DNA from: Lachnospiraceae bacterium OF09-6
GTDB lineage: Bacteria; Bacillota; Clostridia; Lachnospirales; Lachnospiraceae
DNA length: 64,000 nucleotides
Assembly (NCBI GenBank): GCA_003435055.1
Contig: QUMM01000012.1
Coordinates: 16,009 to 80,008 of the forward strand
Direction of reading: 5' to 3'
Made by a program: the position numbers and the translations under genes. Position 1 is the stretch's first letter. Every line of letters starts with the position of its first letter. This document shows positions 45,976-55,862 of the stretch, in pieces. The notes under the pieces are model-generated. The model made no database searches. It was given only the letters and a program-made list of their open reading frames with translations, and was not told where the DNA came from.

Positions 45976-48882
45976 AAAACTTAAGAAAATTCTTTCACGA
46001 TTTTTTCAGTCACGATCAGTGATTTTATCCATTCTGCTGGTTGTGATGGCGTTTGTGCTGGTTCGCCGGTTATTTGATCTGCAGATCATCAACGGAGAAT
46101 CTTATCAGGATAATTATAATCTTCAGATTACCCGGGAGACCACGATTCCAAGTACCAGAGGATGCATCTATGACAGTGACGGTAATCTGCTGGCCTATAA
46201 TAAGCTGGCCTATGACGTGACTTTTCGGGATGTGGGAAGCTATGAAACCACCAGAGAAAAGAACCTGACCATCAACGGATATCTGTATCAGATCATGCAG
46301 ATTCTGTATGCCAACGGTGATGATGTGTATACAGATTTTGCTATCAGGATCAATGATGCGGGAGAATATGAATATACAAAAAGTGGTACCAATCTGCTTC
46401 GTTTCCGTGCCGATGTATACGGACAGTCAGACCCGGCGGATATGACACCTGCCCAGAAAGCAGTGTCTGCGGAGGACATGGTAAAGGAACTGGGTGGAGA
46501 TGGTGATTATGGATTCTGGGTAATCTTAGATTCTCTGGAGAAGCCTTATACGGCAGAAGAACTGGCTCAGTATGGTCTTCCGGAGACATTGTCACAGGAG
46601 GATGCCCTGAAGATCATCGCCATGCGAAGTGCCATCAATCAGAACAACTATCAGAAGTATATCTCTACCACAATTGCAAAGGATATTTCGGATAAGTCCA
46701 TGTCCAGTCTGATGGAGAGTAAGGGCTATTACGTTGGAGTAGACGTTGAGGAGAGTTCCATCCGTGTATACAACGAAAGCCTGTATTATGCAAATATCAT
46801 TGGATATACCGGTAAGATCTCGGCAGAAGAAATTCAGTCACTGAATACCGATTCTGGAGAGAACAAGTACGATACCACAGATATCGTTGGTAAGGCTGGG
46901 CTGGAGCAGTACTATGAAAAAGAGCTTCAGGGTGTGGACGGCAAGAAAACGGTCTACGTAAACAACCTTGGTAAGGTTCTAAAGGAAGACTCACAGGTAG
47001 ATCCACAGACCGGTGATGATATCTATCTGACTCTGAAGACGGACTGGCAGAAAGCCGGTTATCAGCTGCTGGAGCAGTACGTTGCCGGAATTGTGTGGTC
47101 AAATACATGGGATTATAAAGAATTTGATAATTCTCAGGTAGGTACCAATGAGATTGTTATTCCGGTTTATGATATTTACTATGCATTATTTGAGAATAAT
47201 GTACTGAGTGTATCCCATCTGCGTTCCAGTGAAGCAACAGAGCTGGAGAAAAAGGTCTACAATATGTTCCTGGATAAGAAGGAACAACTGTTTGCAGACC
47301 TGAAAGCAGAACTGTTATCTGATTCGGCAAAGCCTTACAGTGAATTGAGCAAAGAGATGCAGGCTTATATCACCTATCTGCTGGATACAACAATGACAGA
47401 ACTTGGCATTATCCGGGAAGATGCTATCGATACTACAGACAGCACCTATCTGGCCTGGACCAATGATGAAAGCATCAGTCTGCGGGATTATCTGACTTAT
47501 GCGATCTCGAAAGACTGGATGGACATAACCCAGATCAGTACGGATACCCAGTTCCTGGACAGCGACGAGATCTTCTCCAGTCTGTGTGATTATCTGTCGG
47601 AGTATGTGACAGACGATAACAACTTCAGCAAGATCGTATACCGCTATATGATCGAAAACGACCAGTTAAGCCCACAGATCGAATGTCAGCTGTTGTATGA
47701 TCAGGGCATTCTGGAACCGGATGATGCCACCTATCAGGGCTTGGTGATGGCAGTGTCTATTCCTTTGATTTTATCAAGAATAAGATCTATAATCTGGAGA
47801 TCAAACCGGCATCACTGGGATTATCACCGTGCTCCGGTTCCATGGTTATCACAGACCCGAACAATGGTAATGTACTGGCATGTATTTCTTATCCTGGTTA
47901 TGACAACAATCGTCTGGCCAATGATATGGATGAGGAGTACTTCTCGGAACTGGTAACAGACAAGTCCAGTCCGTTTTATAATAAAGCGACTCAGGAGCTG
48001 ACGGCTCCGGGTTCTACGTATAAGATTGTAACCTCTGTAGCCGGTGTGATGGAAGGTGTCATCTCAGAAGGGGAAACCATCAACTGTACCGGTAAGTTCG
48101 AGGATGTGGATCCTGCCATTAAATGCTGGATTTATCCTGGTATGCATGGTGCAGTTAGTCTGGCTACTGCGATTCAGGAGTCCTGTAACTACTTCTTCAA
48201 TGCAGTTGGTGTCCGTCTTGGTAATCTGGGTGGAACCAATGGAGAATCGGATGATGCCACCGGTATTGCCAAACTGGCCAAGTATGCTTCCATGTTCGGT
48301 TTTGATCAGGAGACTGGTATCGAAATGGATGAAAGTACACCACGTATTTCTGATCAGGCAGAAGCACCATCTGCCATGGGACAGGGTAACAACGCTTATG
48401 CCACAGTACAGCTGGCCCGCTATGCAGCAACGATTGCAAACAGTGGTACCTGCTATGATCTGACACTGGTTGACAAGATCACAGATTCTACCGGACGAAC
48501 CATCATGGAAAAAGAACCGGTGGTTCACAGTAATGTAGAAGCCACAGACAGCCTGTGGAACACCATCCATACCGGTATGAACCAGATGATTAAGCAGAAC
48601 ACTTACTGGCAGGATATCGAAATCGATATGGCCGGTAAAACGGGTACCGCCGAAGAGACCGGTGTACCAAGCCACGCTTTGTTTATCGGTTATGCCCCTT
48701 ATGATAATCCGGAGATCGCCATTGCCTGCCGTATCACCAACGGTTATACATCAGCGAATGCGTCTCTTCTTGCAAAGGATATGATCCGCTATATCTATGA
48801 TCTGGCTGATAAAGATACTCTGATTACCGGACATGCATCCGTTTACTCCGGTGGAACCATTTCCGGTGCACGTACTGACTAA
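45968..48882 (+). CDS. mrdA: Class B penicillin-binding protein PBP2 (reading frame interrupted once)
   Basis: About 971 residues when restored. TTG start overlapping the mreD stop, one membrane anchor (about 18-38), a dimerisation domain, and the transpeptidase: active-site Ser in APGSTYKIVTS, SCN in QESCNYFFNAV and AGKTGTAEE. Much longer than Gram-negative PBP2 (about 630): roughly 250 extra residues between the dimerisation region and active site (around residues 370-600). The first frame ends at 47956 and the true one resumes before 47842; restoring TTGGGT from TTGGT at about 47743 gives YQGLGDGSVYSFDFIKNK. Cross-links side-wall peptidoglycan together with RodA. Confidence 0.92.
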
Positions 48883-48967
48883 TTGACAGATCTGCAAAAG
48901 ACAGTGAAGCGAAGATACCACAGACAGATAACGGGAAATCCCCGTATAGAAGATGGGAGGATATCGC

Positions 48968-49771
48968 ATGAGTGAAGTGATTGTCATTACTTCTGGAAAG
49001 GGTGGTGTGGGAAAAACTACACTGTGCGCCAACCTTGGCGCCGCCTTTGCCAGAATGGAAAAAAAGTGTGTAGTAGTTGACACAGACCTGGGACTTCGGA
49101 ACCTGGATGTCGTCATGGGACTGGAGAACCGGATTGTTTACAACCTGATTGATGTAGCAGAAGGGAACTGCCGCCTGAAGCAGGCTCTGGTACGAGATAA
49201 GCATTATCCTGGTCTCTATCTGCTTCCTGCAGCACAGACAAGGGATAAGTCGGCGATTACCCCACAACAGCTGATTAAGCTTACGGATGACCTGCGGGCG
49301 CATTTTGAGTATATTCTGATCGACTGCCCGGCCGGCATCGAACAGGGCTTTCAGAATGCTGTTGCACCGGCAGACAGGGCCATTGTAGTGACCACACCGG
49401 AGGTTTCGGCCATACGGGATGCCGATCGGATCATCGGTCTTCTGGAAGCTGCACAGATGAAAAAAACGGAAATGGTGATCAACCGTATTCGTCCTGCTAT
49501 GGTGGCCAGAGGTGAAATGATGTCCGTGGAAGATGTGACAGAGATTCTGGCGATACCACTGATTGGCACCCTTGCTGATCAGGAAGACATTGTGATTGCA
49601 ACGAATCAGGGAGAGCCCCTCGCAGGAAAAGATTCTCTGGCAGGGCAGGAGTTTCTGAATATTGCCCGGCGTATCATGGGAGAGCCGGTATCCTTCCCGG
49701 AGCTGAGCCAGGAAGAGGGACTTTTGCAGAGGCTGAAACATATTTTAAGGAAAAACAGTAACTATTCATAA
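48968..49771 (+). CDS. minD: Septum-site determining protein MinD
   Basis: 267 residues; deviant Walker A SGKGGVGKTTLCANLG, DTDLGLRNLDVVMGLENRI, IDCPAGIEQGF and an amphipathic C-terminus (LLQRLKHILRKN) as membrane-targeting sequence. ATG 48968 is preceded by GGGAGG. No minC before or minE after it, unlike most Min loci. The last 14 bases overlap a 41-nt repeat. Confidence 0.93.
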   Translation: MSEVIVITSGKGGVGKTTLCANLGAAFARMEKKCVVVDTDLGLRNLDVVMGLENRIVYNLIDVAEGNCRLKQALVRDKHYPGLYLLPAAQTRDKSAITPQQLIKLTDDLRAHFEYILIDCPAGIEQGFQNAVAPADRAIVVTTPEVSAIRDADRIIGLLEAAQMKKTEMVINRIRPAMVARGEMMSVEDVTEILAIPLIGTLADQEDIVIATNQGEPLAGKDSLAGQEFLNIARRIMGEPVSFPELSQEEGLLQRLKHILRKNSNYS

Positions 49772-49798
49772 CCCACTGTGAGGAAACTGAACAGTTAC
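49758..49798. repeat. 41-nt imperfect palindrome, copy 1
   Basis: GTAAC at one end and GTTAC at the other, with an inner TTCA/TGAA stem and the loop AACCCACTGTGA. Matches copy 2 at 52993-53033 at 36 of 41 positions. It overlaps the end of minD and ends 38 bases before rodA. No T-tract, so not an intrinsic terminator. Confidence 0.75.
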
Positions 49799-49836
49799 GA
49801 AAAACGTATAAAACATGACAAATACAGGAAAAAAAC

Positions 49837-50940
49837 ATGATTAAACAATATAGATTAAGAGACTACAAATTTCGATTAGTATTATGGGTCATTGCACTGA
49901 CCGTACTGGGAATTATGATCATCGGAAGTGCAGACAGTGACGTACAGAGTAAACAGATTATTGGTTTGATCCTTGGACTGATTGCCATGGTCATTGTATC
50001 ATTGATCGATTACACCTGGCTTCTGAAGTTTTACTGGATTTTCTATTTTATCGGGCTTTTGATGCTGGCTGCAATCTTTGTCATCGGACGAAATGTCAAT
50101 GGCGCTACCAGATGGCTGGTAATCGGTGGTATTCAGATCCAGCCTTCTGACTTTATGAAGATCATTCTGATTATGTTTTATGCTCAATATTTTGCCAGGC
50201 ATGAAGATGATATCAGCAGTCCCAAAACAATCATCAAGTCATTGGTGATTCTGGCAGTACCGCTGGTCATGATCTACAAACAGCCGAACCTTTCTACCAC
50301 GATTCTGGTACTGATACTTTTTTCTGTAATTTATTTTGTTGCAGGATTGAGCTATAAAGTAATCGGTGGTATACTGATTGTATTGGTACCTGCTTTTACG
50401 GTACTGATCAGTATGATTTTAAAACCTGGACAGACATTGATTCAGGAATACCAGATCAGGCGAATTCTCGCATGGCTGTATCCTGATCAATATCCTTCCG
50501 ATGCGGCACAGCAGGTCAATTCCATTATGGCGATCGGCTCCGGTCAGCTCTATGGAAAGGGACTGGATACCACAGCCATTGAATCTGTAAAAAACGGTAA
50601 CTTTATTCCAGAGGCACAGACAGACTTTATCTTTGCCGTTGCCGGCGAAGAGATTGGATTTCTTGGATGTTGTATCATCATCATTCTGGAAATGCTTATC
50701 GCCATTGAATGCATCCGTGTGGGACAAAAAGCAAGAGAAAAGTCTGGTTCGATTCTCTGCTGTGGTATGGGTGCACTGATTGCTCTTCAGAGTATCATGA
50801 ATATCTGTGTTGCTACAGGACTGATGCCAAACACGGGACTTCCGCTTCCTTTTGTAAGTTCCGGTCTTTCTTCCCTGATTACACTGTTTGTTGGTATCGG
50901 GCTGGTATTGAATGTAGGACTTCAGGTTAAAAAATATTAA
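49837..50940 (+). CDS. rodA: SEDS peptidoglycan polymerase RodA
   Basis: 367 residues, about ten hydrophobic segments. SEDS markers: NGATRWLVIGGIQIQPSDFM near residue 88, QVNSIMAIGSGQLYGKGL, PEAQTDFIFAVAGEEIGFLG and the C-terminal NTGLPLPFVSSGLSSLITLF. Next to mreBCD and PBP2 it is most likely RodA, not FtsW or SpoVE. Confidence 0.92.
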   Translation: MIKQYRLRDYKFRLVLWVIALTVLGIMIIGSADSDVQSKQIIGLILGLIAMVIVSLIDYTWLLKFYWIFYFIGLLMLAAIFVIGRNVNGATRWLVIGGIQIQPSDFMKIILIMFYAQYFARHEDDISSPKTIIKSLVILAVPLVMIYKQPNLSTTILVLILFSVIYFVAGLSYKVIGGILIVLVPAFTVLISMILKPGQTLIQEYQIRRILAWLYPDQYPSDAAQQVNSIMAIGSGQLYGKGLDTTAIESVKNGNFIPEAQTDFIFAVAGEEIGFLGCCIIIILEMLIAIECIRVGQKAREKSGSILCCGMGALIALQSIMNICVATGLMPNTGLPLPFVSSGLSSLITLFVGIGLVLNVGLQVKKY

Positions 50941-50957
50941 CGAAAGGATGTACTGTT

Positions 50958-51353
50958 ATGAATATCGGATTAGTAGCACATGATTCCAAAAAAGTACTGA
51001 TGCAAAACTTTTGTATCGCATATCGTGGTATACTTGCCAAACACACCTTATTTGCCACTGGCACAACAGGAAGGCTGATCGAAGAAGCCACTTCCCTGAA
51101 TATTAATAAATATATCGCCGGGCATCTTGGTGGTATTCAGCAGATTGCAGCCCAGATTGAGCATAACCAACTGGATCTGATGATCTTTCTGCGTGATCCG
51201 CTTCAGCCAAAAAAGCACGAACCGGATATTAAAAATGTATTTCGGCTTTGCGACACGTACAACGTGCCTCTGGCAACCAATCTTGCCACTGCTGAGATGC
51301 TGATTAAATCCCTTGACAGAGGAGAGTTAGAGTGGCGTGAAATGTACAGATAG
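50958..51353 (+). CDS. mgsA: Methylglyoxal synthase
   Basis: 131 residues. Converts dihydroxyacetone phosphate to methylglyoxal. Contains VAHDSKK, LFATGTTGRLIEEATSL, GHLGGIQQIAAQI and the catalytic Asp in MIFLRDPLQPKKHEPDI. The mgsA-after-rodA order is common in Clostridia. AAAGGATG precedes the ATG. Confidence 0.96.
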   Translation: MNIGLVAHDSKKVLMQNFCIAYRGILAKHTLFATGTTGRLIEEATSLNINKYIAGHLGGIQQIAAQIEHNQLDLMIFLRDPLQPKKHEPDIKNVFRLCDTYNVPLATNLATAEMLIKSLDRGELEWREMYR

Positions 51354-51378
51354 AGAACTTACCAGACAGGAACGACGA

Positions 51379-52400
51379 ATGCAGATCCGCAGGCGTCAGC
51401 GCAGGAAGGCACTGAGCTTTCTGCTGTTACTGATCTGCCTGATCGTTCTGATTGGATTTATTGTATTTTATTTTTTATTCCGATCTCATGAGATCAGCTT
51501 TACGAACCCCTATGACATGAGCAGTCAGGTCTACGGTGTGCTGGAGACTCCACAGAAGAGTCAGAGGCGGAACCCTTTACAAAAGACCTTTGTGTTACTG
51601 CCGGAGATGTTGCTTTTGAAGATGAGAATCTTCAGACTGCAGAGGCTGGCACGATTATGGATCTGAGTACGCATGAAGTGCTGTTTGCGCAAAACGTACA
51701 TGAACGCTTATATCCGGCCAGCCTGACCAAGGTTATGACCGCTTTGGTTGCTATCAGGTATGGCAATCTGGATGATGTCATTACAATTGATGAGAATGCA
51801 CTGGATATTGATCCGGAATCTTCTGTCTGCTATCTGGAGCTGGGGGATCAGTACACATTAAAGCAGCTGATTTATGGTATGCTGCTCGCTTCCGGTAATG
51901 ATGCAGCGAATGCGATTGCATGGCATGTGGGAGGCAGTCTGGAGGGCTTTGTATCTCTTATGAATCAGGAAGCCGCTGCGATAGGAGCAACGAATTCACA
52001 CTTCATGAATGCGCATGGTCTTCAGGATGAGAATCATTATACGACACCATATGACATGTATCTGATCTTTAATGAGGCCATCAAATACAGTACCTTTACC
52101 GATGCTATCAACCAGCAGAGTTACACGGTTACTTATACAGCCGGAGACGGAGAGCAGTATGAGCGTACCTGGTTTGCTACCAACTATTATTTTACCGGTG
52201 AAGCAACTCCGCCGGACAACGTAACAGTCTTCGGAGGCAAGACCGGAACCACAGATGAAGCTGGTGCCTGCCTTTCTCTGCTTACCAAGGACCCTTATGG
52301 GAACTCCTATTTCAGCATTATTATGAAGGCAGATACGAAAGATGATCTGTACAGTGACATGAATGATTTACTGTCAATAATTAACAAAAAACAGTTGTAA
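51379..52400 (+). CDS. D-alanyl-D-alanine carboxypeptidase (DacF-like; reading frame interrupted once)
   Basis: Low-molecular-weight PBP that trims the terminal D-Ala from peptidoglycan stems. Membrane anchor near the N-terminus (ALSFLLLLICLIVLIGFIVF), then the transpeptidase-type motifs SLTK (PASLTKVMTALVA), SGN (LLASGNDAANAIA) and KTG (GGKTGTTDEAG). The start at 51379 has AGGAA upstream; GTG at 51337, overlapping mgsA, is an alternative. The frame breaks around 51550: adding one C to CTCCACAG gives ETPTEESEAEPFTKD, which then runs through AGDVAFEDENLQTAEAGTIM to the catalytic domain. Confidence 0.9.
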
Positions 52401-52423
52401 TTTAGAAATGAATGCAGTATAAT
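52395..52423 (+). promoter_or_regulatory. Promoter of the small P-loop gene
   Basis: TTGTAA (52395-52400, including the stop of the previous gene), 17 bases, TATAAT (52418-52423). It sets the transcript start near 52430 and so excludes a translation start at 52412. Confidence 0.8.
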
Positions 52424-52456
52424 TTTACATATACGAAACCGAAGGAGGAGATTACG

Positions 52457-52870
52457 ATGATACAGATAATCGCTGGAGAAAAAGGAAACGGAAAAACAAA
52501 GTGTTTACTGGACAAGGTAAATTCTGAAATAAAATCTGTACACGGTAATATTGTCTATCTGGACAAAAATTCAAAACATATGTACGAGTTAAATAACAAG
52601 GTTCGTCTCATTGATGCATCTGAATTCATGATTGACAATGCAGACAACTTTATTGGATTTATATGTGGTGTAATTTCCCAGGATCACGATCTTGAACAGA
52701 TGTATCTTGACAGTTTTCTGAAAGTTGCCAAACTGGAAGGTGCTGATATCAGTGCTACTTTATCCAAGCTGGAAACTATCGGTGAGAAATATCATGTAAC
52801 ATTTGTATTAAGCATTTCTATGGATCCGGCTAAGTTACCGGAAGATATGAAGAGTAAAGTGATCAACTAG
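52457..52870 (+). CDS. Small P-loop protein of unknown function
   Basis: 137 residues from an ATG preceded by GAAGGAGG. The N-terminus IQIIAGEKGNGKTKCLLDKV has a Walker A-like GEKGNGKTK; IVYLDKN and FVLSISMD are hydrophobic strands, giving a truncated nucleotide-binding fold without an obvious Walker B acidic pair. Database names for such proteins may include 'twitching motility PilT', but I see no pilus context. It has its own promoter and terminator, and ACATATACGAA occurs on both sides (52427-52437 and 52883-52893). Confidence 0.7.
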   Translation: MIQIIAGEKGNGKTKCLLDKVNSEIKSVHGNIVYLDKNSKHMYELNNKVRLIDASEFMIDNADNFIGFICGVISQDHDLEQMYLDSFLKVAKLEGADISATLSKLETIGEKYHVTFVLSISMDPAKLPEDMKSKVIN

Positions 52871-52909
52871 TTGCATTTTACTACATATACGAAGTGTATC
52901 AGAAAAGAG

Positions 52910-52943
52910 AAAATGCCGGATAATGTCTATCCGGCATTTTTTT
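52910..52943 (+). terminator. Terminator after the P-loop gene
   Basis: AAAATGCCGGATA pairs with TATCCGGCATTTT around ATGTC, followed by TTTT; a very strong intrinsic terminator. Confidence 0.93.
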
Positions 52944-52992
52944 CATGACATATAGAGGAAGGTTCGCAGAGCGTGTATTCTATTGTTGGATG

Positions 52993-53033
52993 GTAACGAT
53001 TCAGAACCCACTGTGAAGGTACTGAACAGTTAC
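52993..53033. repeat. 41-nt imperfect palindrome, copy 2
   Basis: GTAAC...TTCAG...CTGAA...GTTAC with the loop AACCCACTGTGA. Same length and orientation as copy 1 at 49758-49798, and again about 30 bases before a gene start (53064). Confidence 0.75.
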
Positions 53034-53063
53034 GTTAGATGTATTTGAATGTAAGGAGTAAGA

Positions 53064-54496
53064 ATGGTTATACGGAAACCCAGAAAAAGCAAAGTTGTAA
53101 AAATCAATCATCATTCCATGCTAAATATTGGAACTTTCATGTTTGGAATTTTGTTTGTCTATATGATTATCTGCCTGATTATGTATCTGACCTCCCCGCA
53201 TGTGACCGCATATGAAGTCACTGCAGGTCCGCTGTCCGGTAATTATAAATATACTGCACTGGCGCTTAAATCGGAAAAGGTCGTATACAGCACCGGCAGT
53301 GGAGATATTCAGTATTATGCCAGGGAGAACAGCAAAGTGGGAGTCGGGAACGCCATCTACTCGCTTGGAGCATTAAGTGCTTCCCAGTCTGAACTTGGTA
53401 CACAGTCGGTGGATGCTTCCTCTGCGGATACAGACACCCAGGAGAGTACTGAGCAGACGGCGGCTGATCAGGGTACTGCACAGGATAACACGGATTTTTC
53501 CTCTTTTCGTAATATAGCGTCCAGCTTTTCCACGAATTATTCTTCCATGGATTATCAGACCGTATATAATTTTAAAGCGGATGCACAGACCGCTATCTTT
53601 GAAACTTATACACAGAATCAGACTTCGTCCAGCTATACCGGTCAGAATCTTATCACCACAGATACCGATGGTATTGTAGTTTATTCTATAGATGGTATGG
53701 AAGATAAGACAGCGGATGATGTTCGACTCAGTGATTTTAATAAAACCAATTACAAAAGAACCAATCTTCGCATGAAAGACAGCGTCAGTGCCAATGATCC
53801 TGTCTATAAACTGATCACCGGTGAAGAGTGGTCTCTGATCATTCCACTGGATATCAAGACTGCTACAGAACTGGCAGATTCCACTACAGTACGTTTTACT
53901 TTCCTGGAAGACAAATCAACATTTAACGCAGATTTTTCGATTCTTCAAAATGAGGATGGCTTTTTTGGAAAACTGGATATCAGCAACTCTGTCATCCGTT
54001 TTGCCGGTGACCGTTTTATTGATATTGAGCTTCAGGTCAATAAAGCCAGTGGCTGAAGATCCCAAATACCGCCATTGCTGAGAAGACATTTTATCGGATT
54101 CCGAAAGAATATGTCTCTGTCAATGAAGACAATGAGGATGAAATCAGCCTGATTAAAGAGACCTATGATACAGATGGTTCTGCCATCACAAAATATATAA
54201 CAGCTACAGTATATGACAAGACGGATACCGATTATTATGTAGATACCGGGCTCTTTGAAGAAGGAGATTATGTGCTGATGAAGGATTCCTCCAAGCGGTA
54301 TCAGATATCTGAGACCAAGTCTCTGATCGGAGTCTACAACATCAATAAGGGTTATGCCGTATTTCGTGAAATTACGATCATTGATGAAAATGAGGAATAT
54401 TGTATTGTAGAGAGTAATTCCAGCTATGGACTGGCACAATATGACCACATAGCGCTGGATGCATCCACTGTAAAAGAAGATGCCATTGTGGTATGA
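53064..54496 (+). CDS. HlyD-like membrane-anchored protein (reading frame interrupted once)
   Basis: About 477 residues when restored. One N-terminal membrane segment (about 17-42), a beta-rich part starting TAYEVTAGPLSGNYKYTALA, a low-complexity S/T/D/Q linker (about 110-150) and a C-terminal part with NTAIAEKTFYRIPKEYVSV. It resembles HlyD-family adaptors but has no partner transporter here; in related Clostridia a protein like this precedes yggS-sepF, which fits a role at the division site (inference). The frame stops at 54056 in GGCTGAAG; restoring GGCCTGAAG gives NKASGLKIPNTAIAEKT. Confidence 0.75.
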
Positions 54497-54523
54497 TGAT
54501 GGAAAAAAGGAGATGTCACTGTT

Positions 54524-55216
54524 ATGATAAAAGAAAATTATCTGGATGTACAAAAGAAGGTTGTTGCAGCCTGTGAACGCGCAGGCAGAGATCCAAAAGA
54601 AGTTACATTGATCGCTGTCAGCAAAACAAAACCAGTATCCATGATTGAAGAACTTCTTCCTCTCGGTGTGGTTGATTTTGGTGAAAATAAGCCTCAGGAG
54701 CTGAAGGAAAAATATGAAGTTCTGCCAAAAGATCTGAAATGGCACATGATCGGTCATCTTCAGAGAAACAAAGTAAAATATATCATCGATAAAGCCTGCA
54801 TGATTCATTCACTGGAATCCCTTCGTCTGGCTGAGACAATTCAATCCGAGGCAGAAAAGCATCAAGTGATTATGCCGGTGCTGATTGAAGTGAATGCGGC
54901 ACAGGAAGAATCCAAATTTGGTCTGACGCTGGATGAGACACCTGCATTCATTGAACAGGTCGCAGCTTTTCCAAATCTTAGGGTATCCGGTCTCATGACG
55001 ATTGCTCCTTTTGTTGAAAACCCAGAAGATAACCGGGTTCACTTTCAAAATTTATATAATTTATTTATTGACATTAAACAAAGAAACATTGATAATGTAA
55101 GTATGTGCAATCTCAGCATGGGTATGACAAATGATTATGAGGTTGCCATTGAAGAAGGTGCCACCATGGTAAGAGTTGGAACCGGTATTTTCGGTGCCCG
55201 TTCTTATCCGGTATAA
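54524..55216 (+). CDS. YggS/PLPBP family pyridoxal phosphate homeostasis protein
   Basis: 230 residues. PLP-lysine block LIAVSKTKP near residue 30, VVDFGENKPQELKEKY, WHMIGHLQRNKVKYI, SMGMTNDYEVAIEEGATMVR and VGTGIFGAR. In Firmicutes (ylmE) it lies just before sepF. Binds PLP and balances the vitamin B6 and amino acid pools; no catalytic activity is known. Confidence 0.95.
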   Translation: MIKENYLDVQKKVVAACERAGRDPKEVTLIAVSKTKPVSMIEELLPLGVVDFGENKPQELKEKYEVLPKDLKWHMIGHLQRNKVKYIIDKACMIHSLESLRLAETIQSEAEKHQVIMPVLIEVNAAQEESKFGLTLDETPAFIEQVAAFPNLRVSGLMTIAPFVENPEDNRVHFQNLYNLFIDIKQRNIDNVSMCNLSMGMTNDYEVAIEEGATMVRVGTGIFGARSYPV

Positions 55217-55239
55217 AGAAAAAAGATTGGAGCAAAAGA

Positions 55240-55860
55240 ATGAGTTTTATCGATAAGATATTGAACGCCATGAAGTTAAATGATGACTACGATGACGATG
55301 ATGATTTTTTAGATGATGATATGGATGACTATGAAGAAGAGCGTCCGAAAAAGAGCTTCTTCAAAAAGAACCAGTCAGATTCTTTTGATGATATAGATGA
55401 TGATGACTTCGAAGAAGAACCATTAGCAAGAAAAAGCCTGAAGCAGCCAGTAAAGACTCTGAAGACAGTGAATTCTTCCAAACCAAAAACCAGCAATAAT
55501 TACTCTGCACCAAAGGCCACTGCTACCAGCAGCAAGGTTTCTCCGATTCGTACACGAAAAGCAGCCAATGATATGGCAGTATGTGTAGTGAAGCCACGTA
55601 ACATGGAAGATGCACGGGAGATTACGGAGACTCTGCTGGCCAATTGTACTGTTGTTCTGAATATGGAAGGACTGGATCTGGATCTGGCACAACGCATCAT
55701 TGATTTTACCTCTGGTTCCTGTTATGCCATCAACGGCAATCTCCAGAAGATCAGCAACTACATATTCATCATTACCCCTGCATCGGTAGATGTATCCGGA
55801 GATTTTCAGGATCTTTTAAATGGAGCTTTTGATATTCCATCTATGAATTTTAATTATTAA
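55240..55860 (+). CDS. sepF: Cell division protein SepF
   Basis: 206 residues. Starts with an amphipathic membrane helix (SFIDKILNAMKL), followed by a very acidic linker (about 14-65, mainly D and E), a basic/Ser/Thr stretch, and the C-terminal SepF fold (about 110-206; VCVVKPRNMEDAREI, LDLDLAQRIIDFTSGSCYAI, IFIITPASVDVSG). Aligns FtsZ filaments at the septum. Confidence 0.94.
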   Translation: MSFIDKILNAMKLNDDYDDDDDFLDDDMDDYEEERPKKSFFKKNQSDSFDDIDDDDFEEEPLARKSLKQPVKTLKTVNSSKPKTSNNYSAPKATATSSKVSPIRTRKAANDMAVCVVKPRNMEDAREITETLLANCTVVLNMEGLDLDLAQRIIDFTSGSCYAINGNLQKISNYIFIITPASVDVSGDFQDLLNGAFDIPSMNFNY

Positions 55861-55862
55861 TT

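Noticed and set aside
49758..49798. 41-nt repeat as an intrinsic terminator of minD
   Set aside because: No T-tract follows and the second copy lies upstream of a gene, separate from the true terminator at 52910.
52412..52456. Upstream start for the P-loop gene
   Set aside because: The ATG lies within its own promoter, upstream of the expected transcript start.
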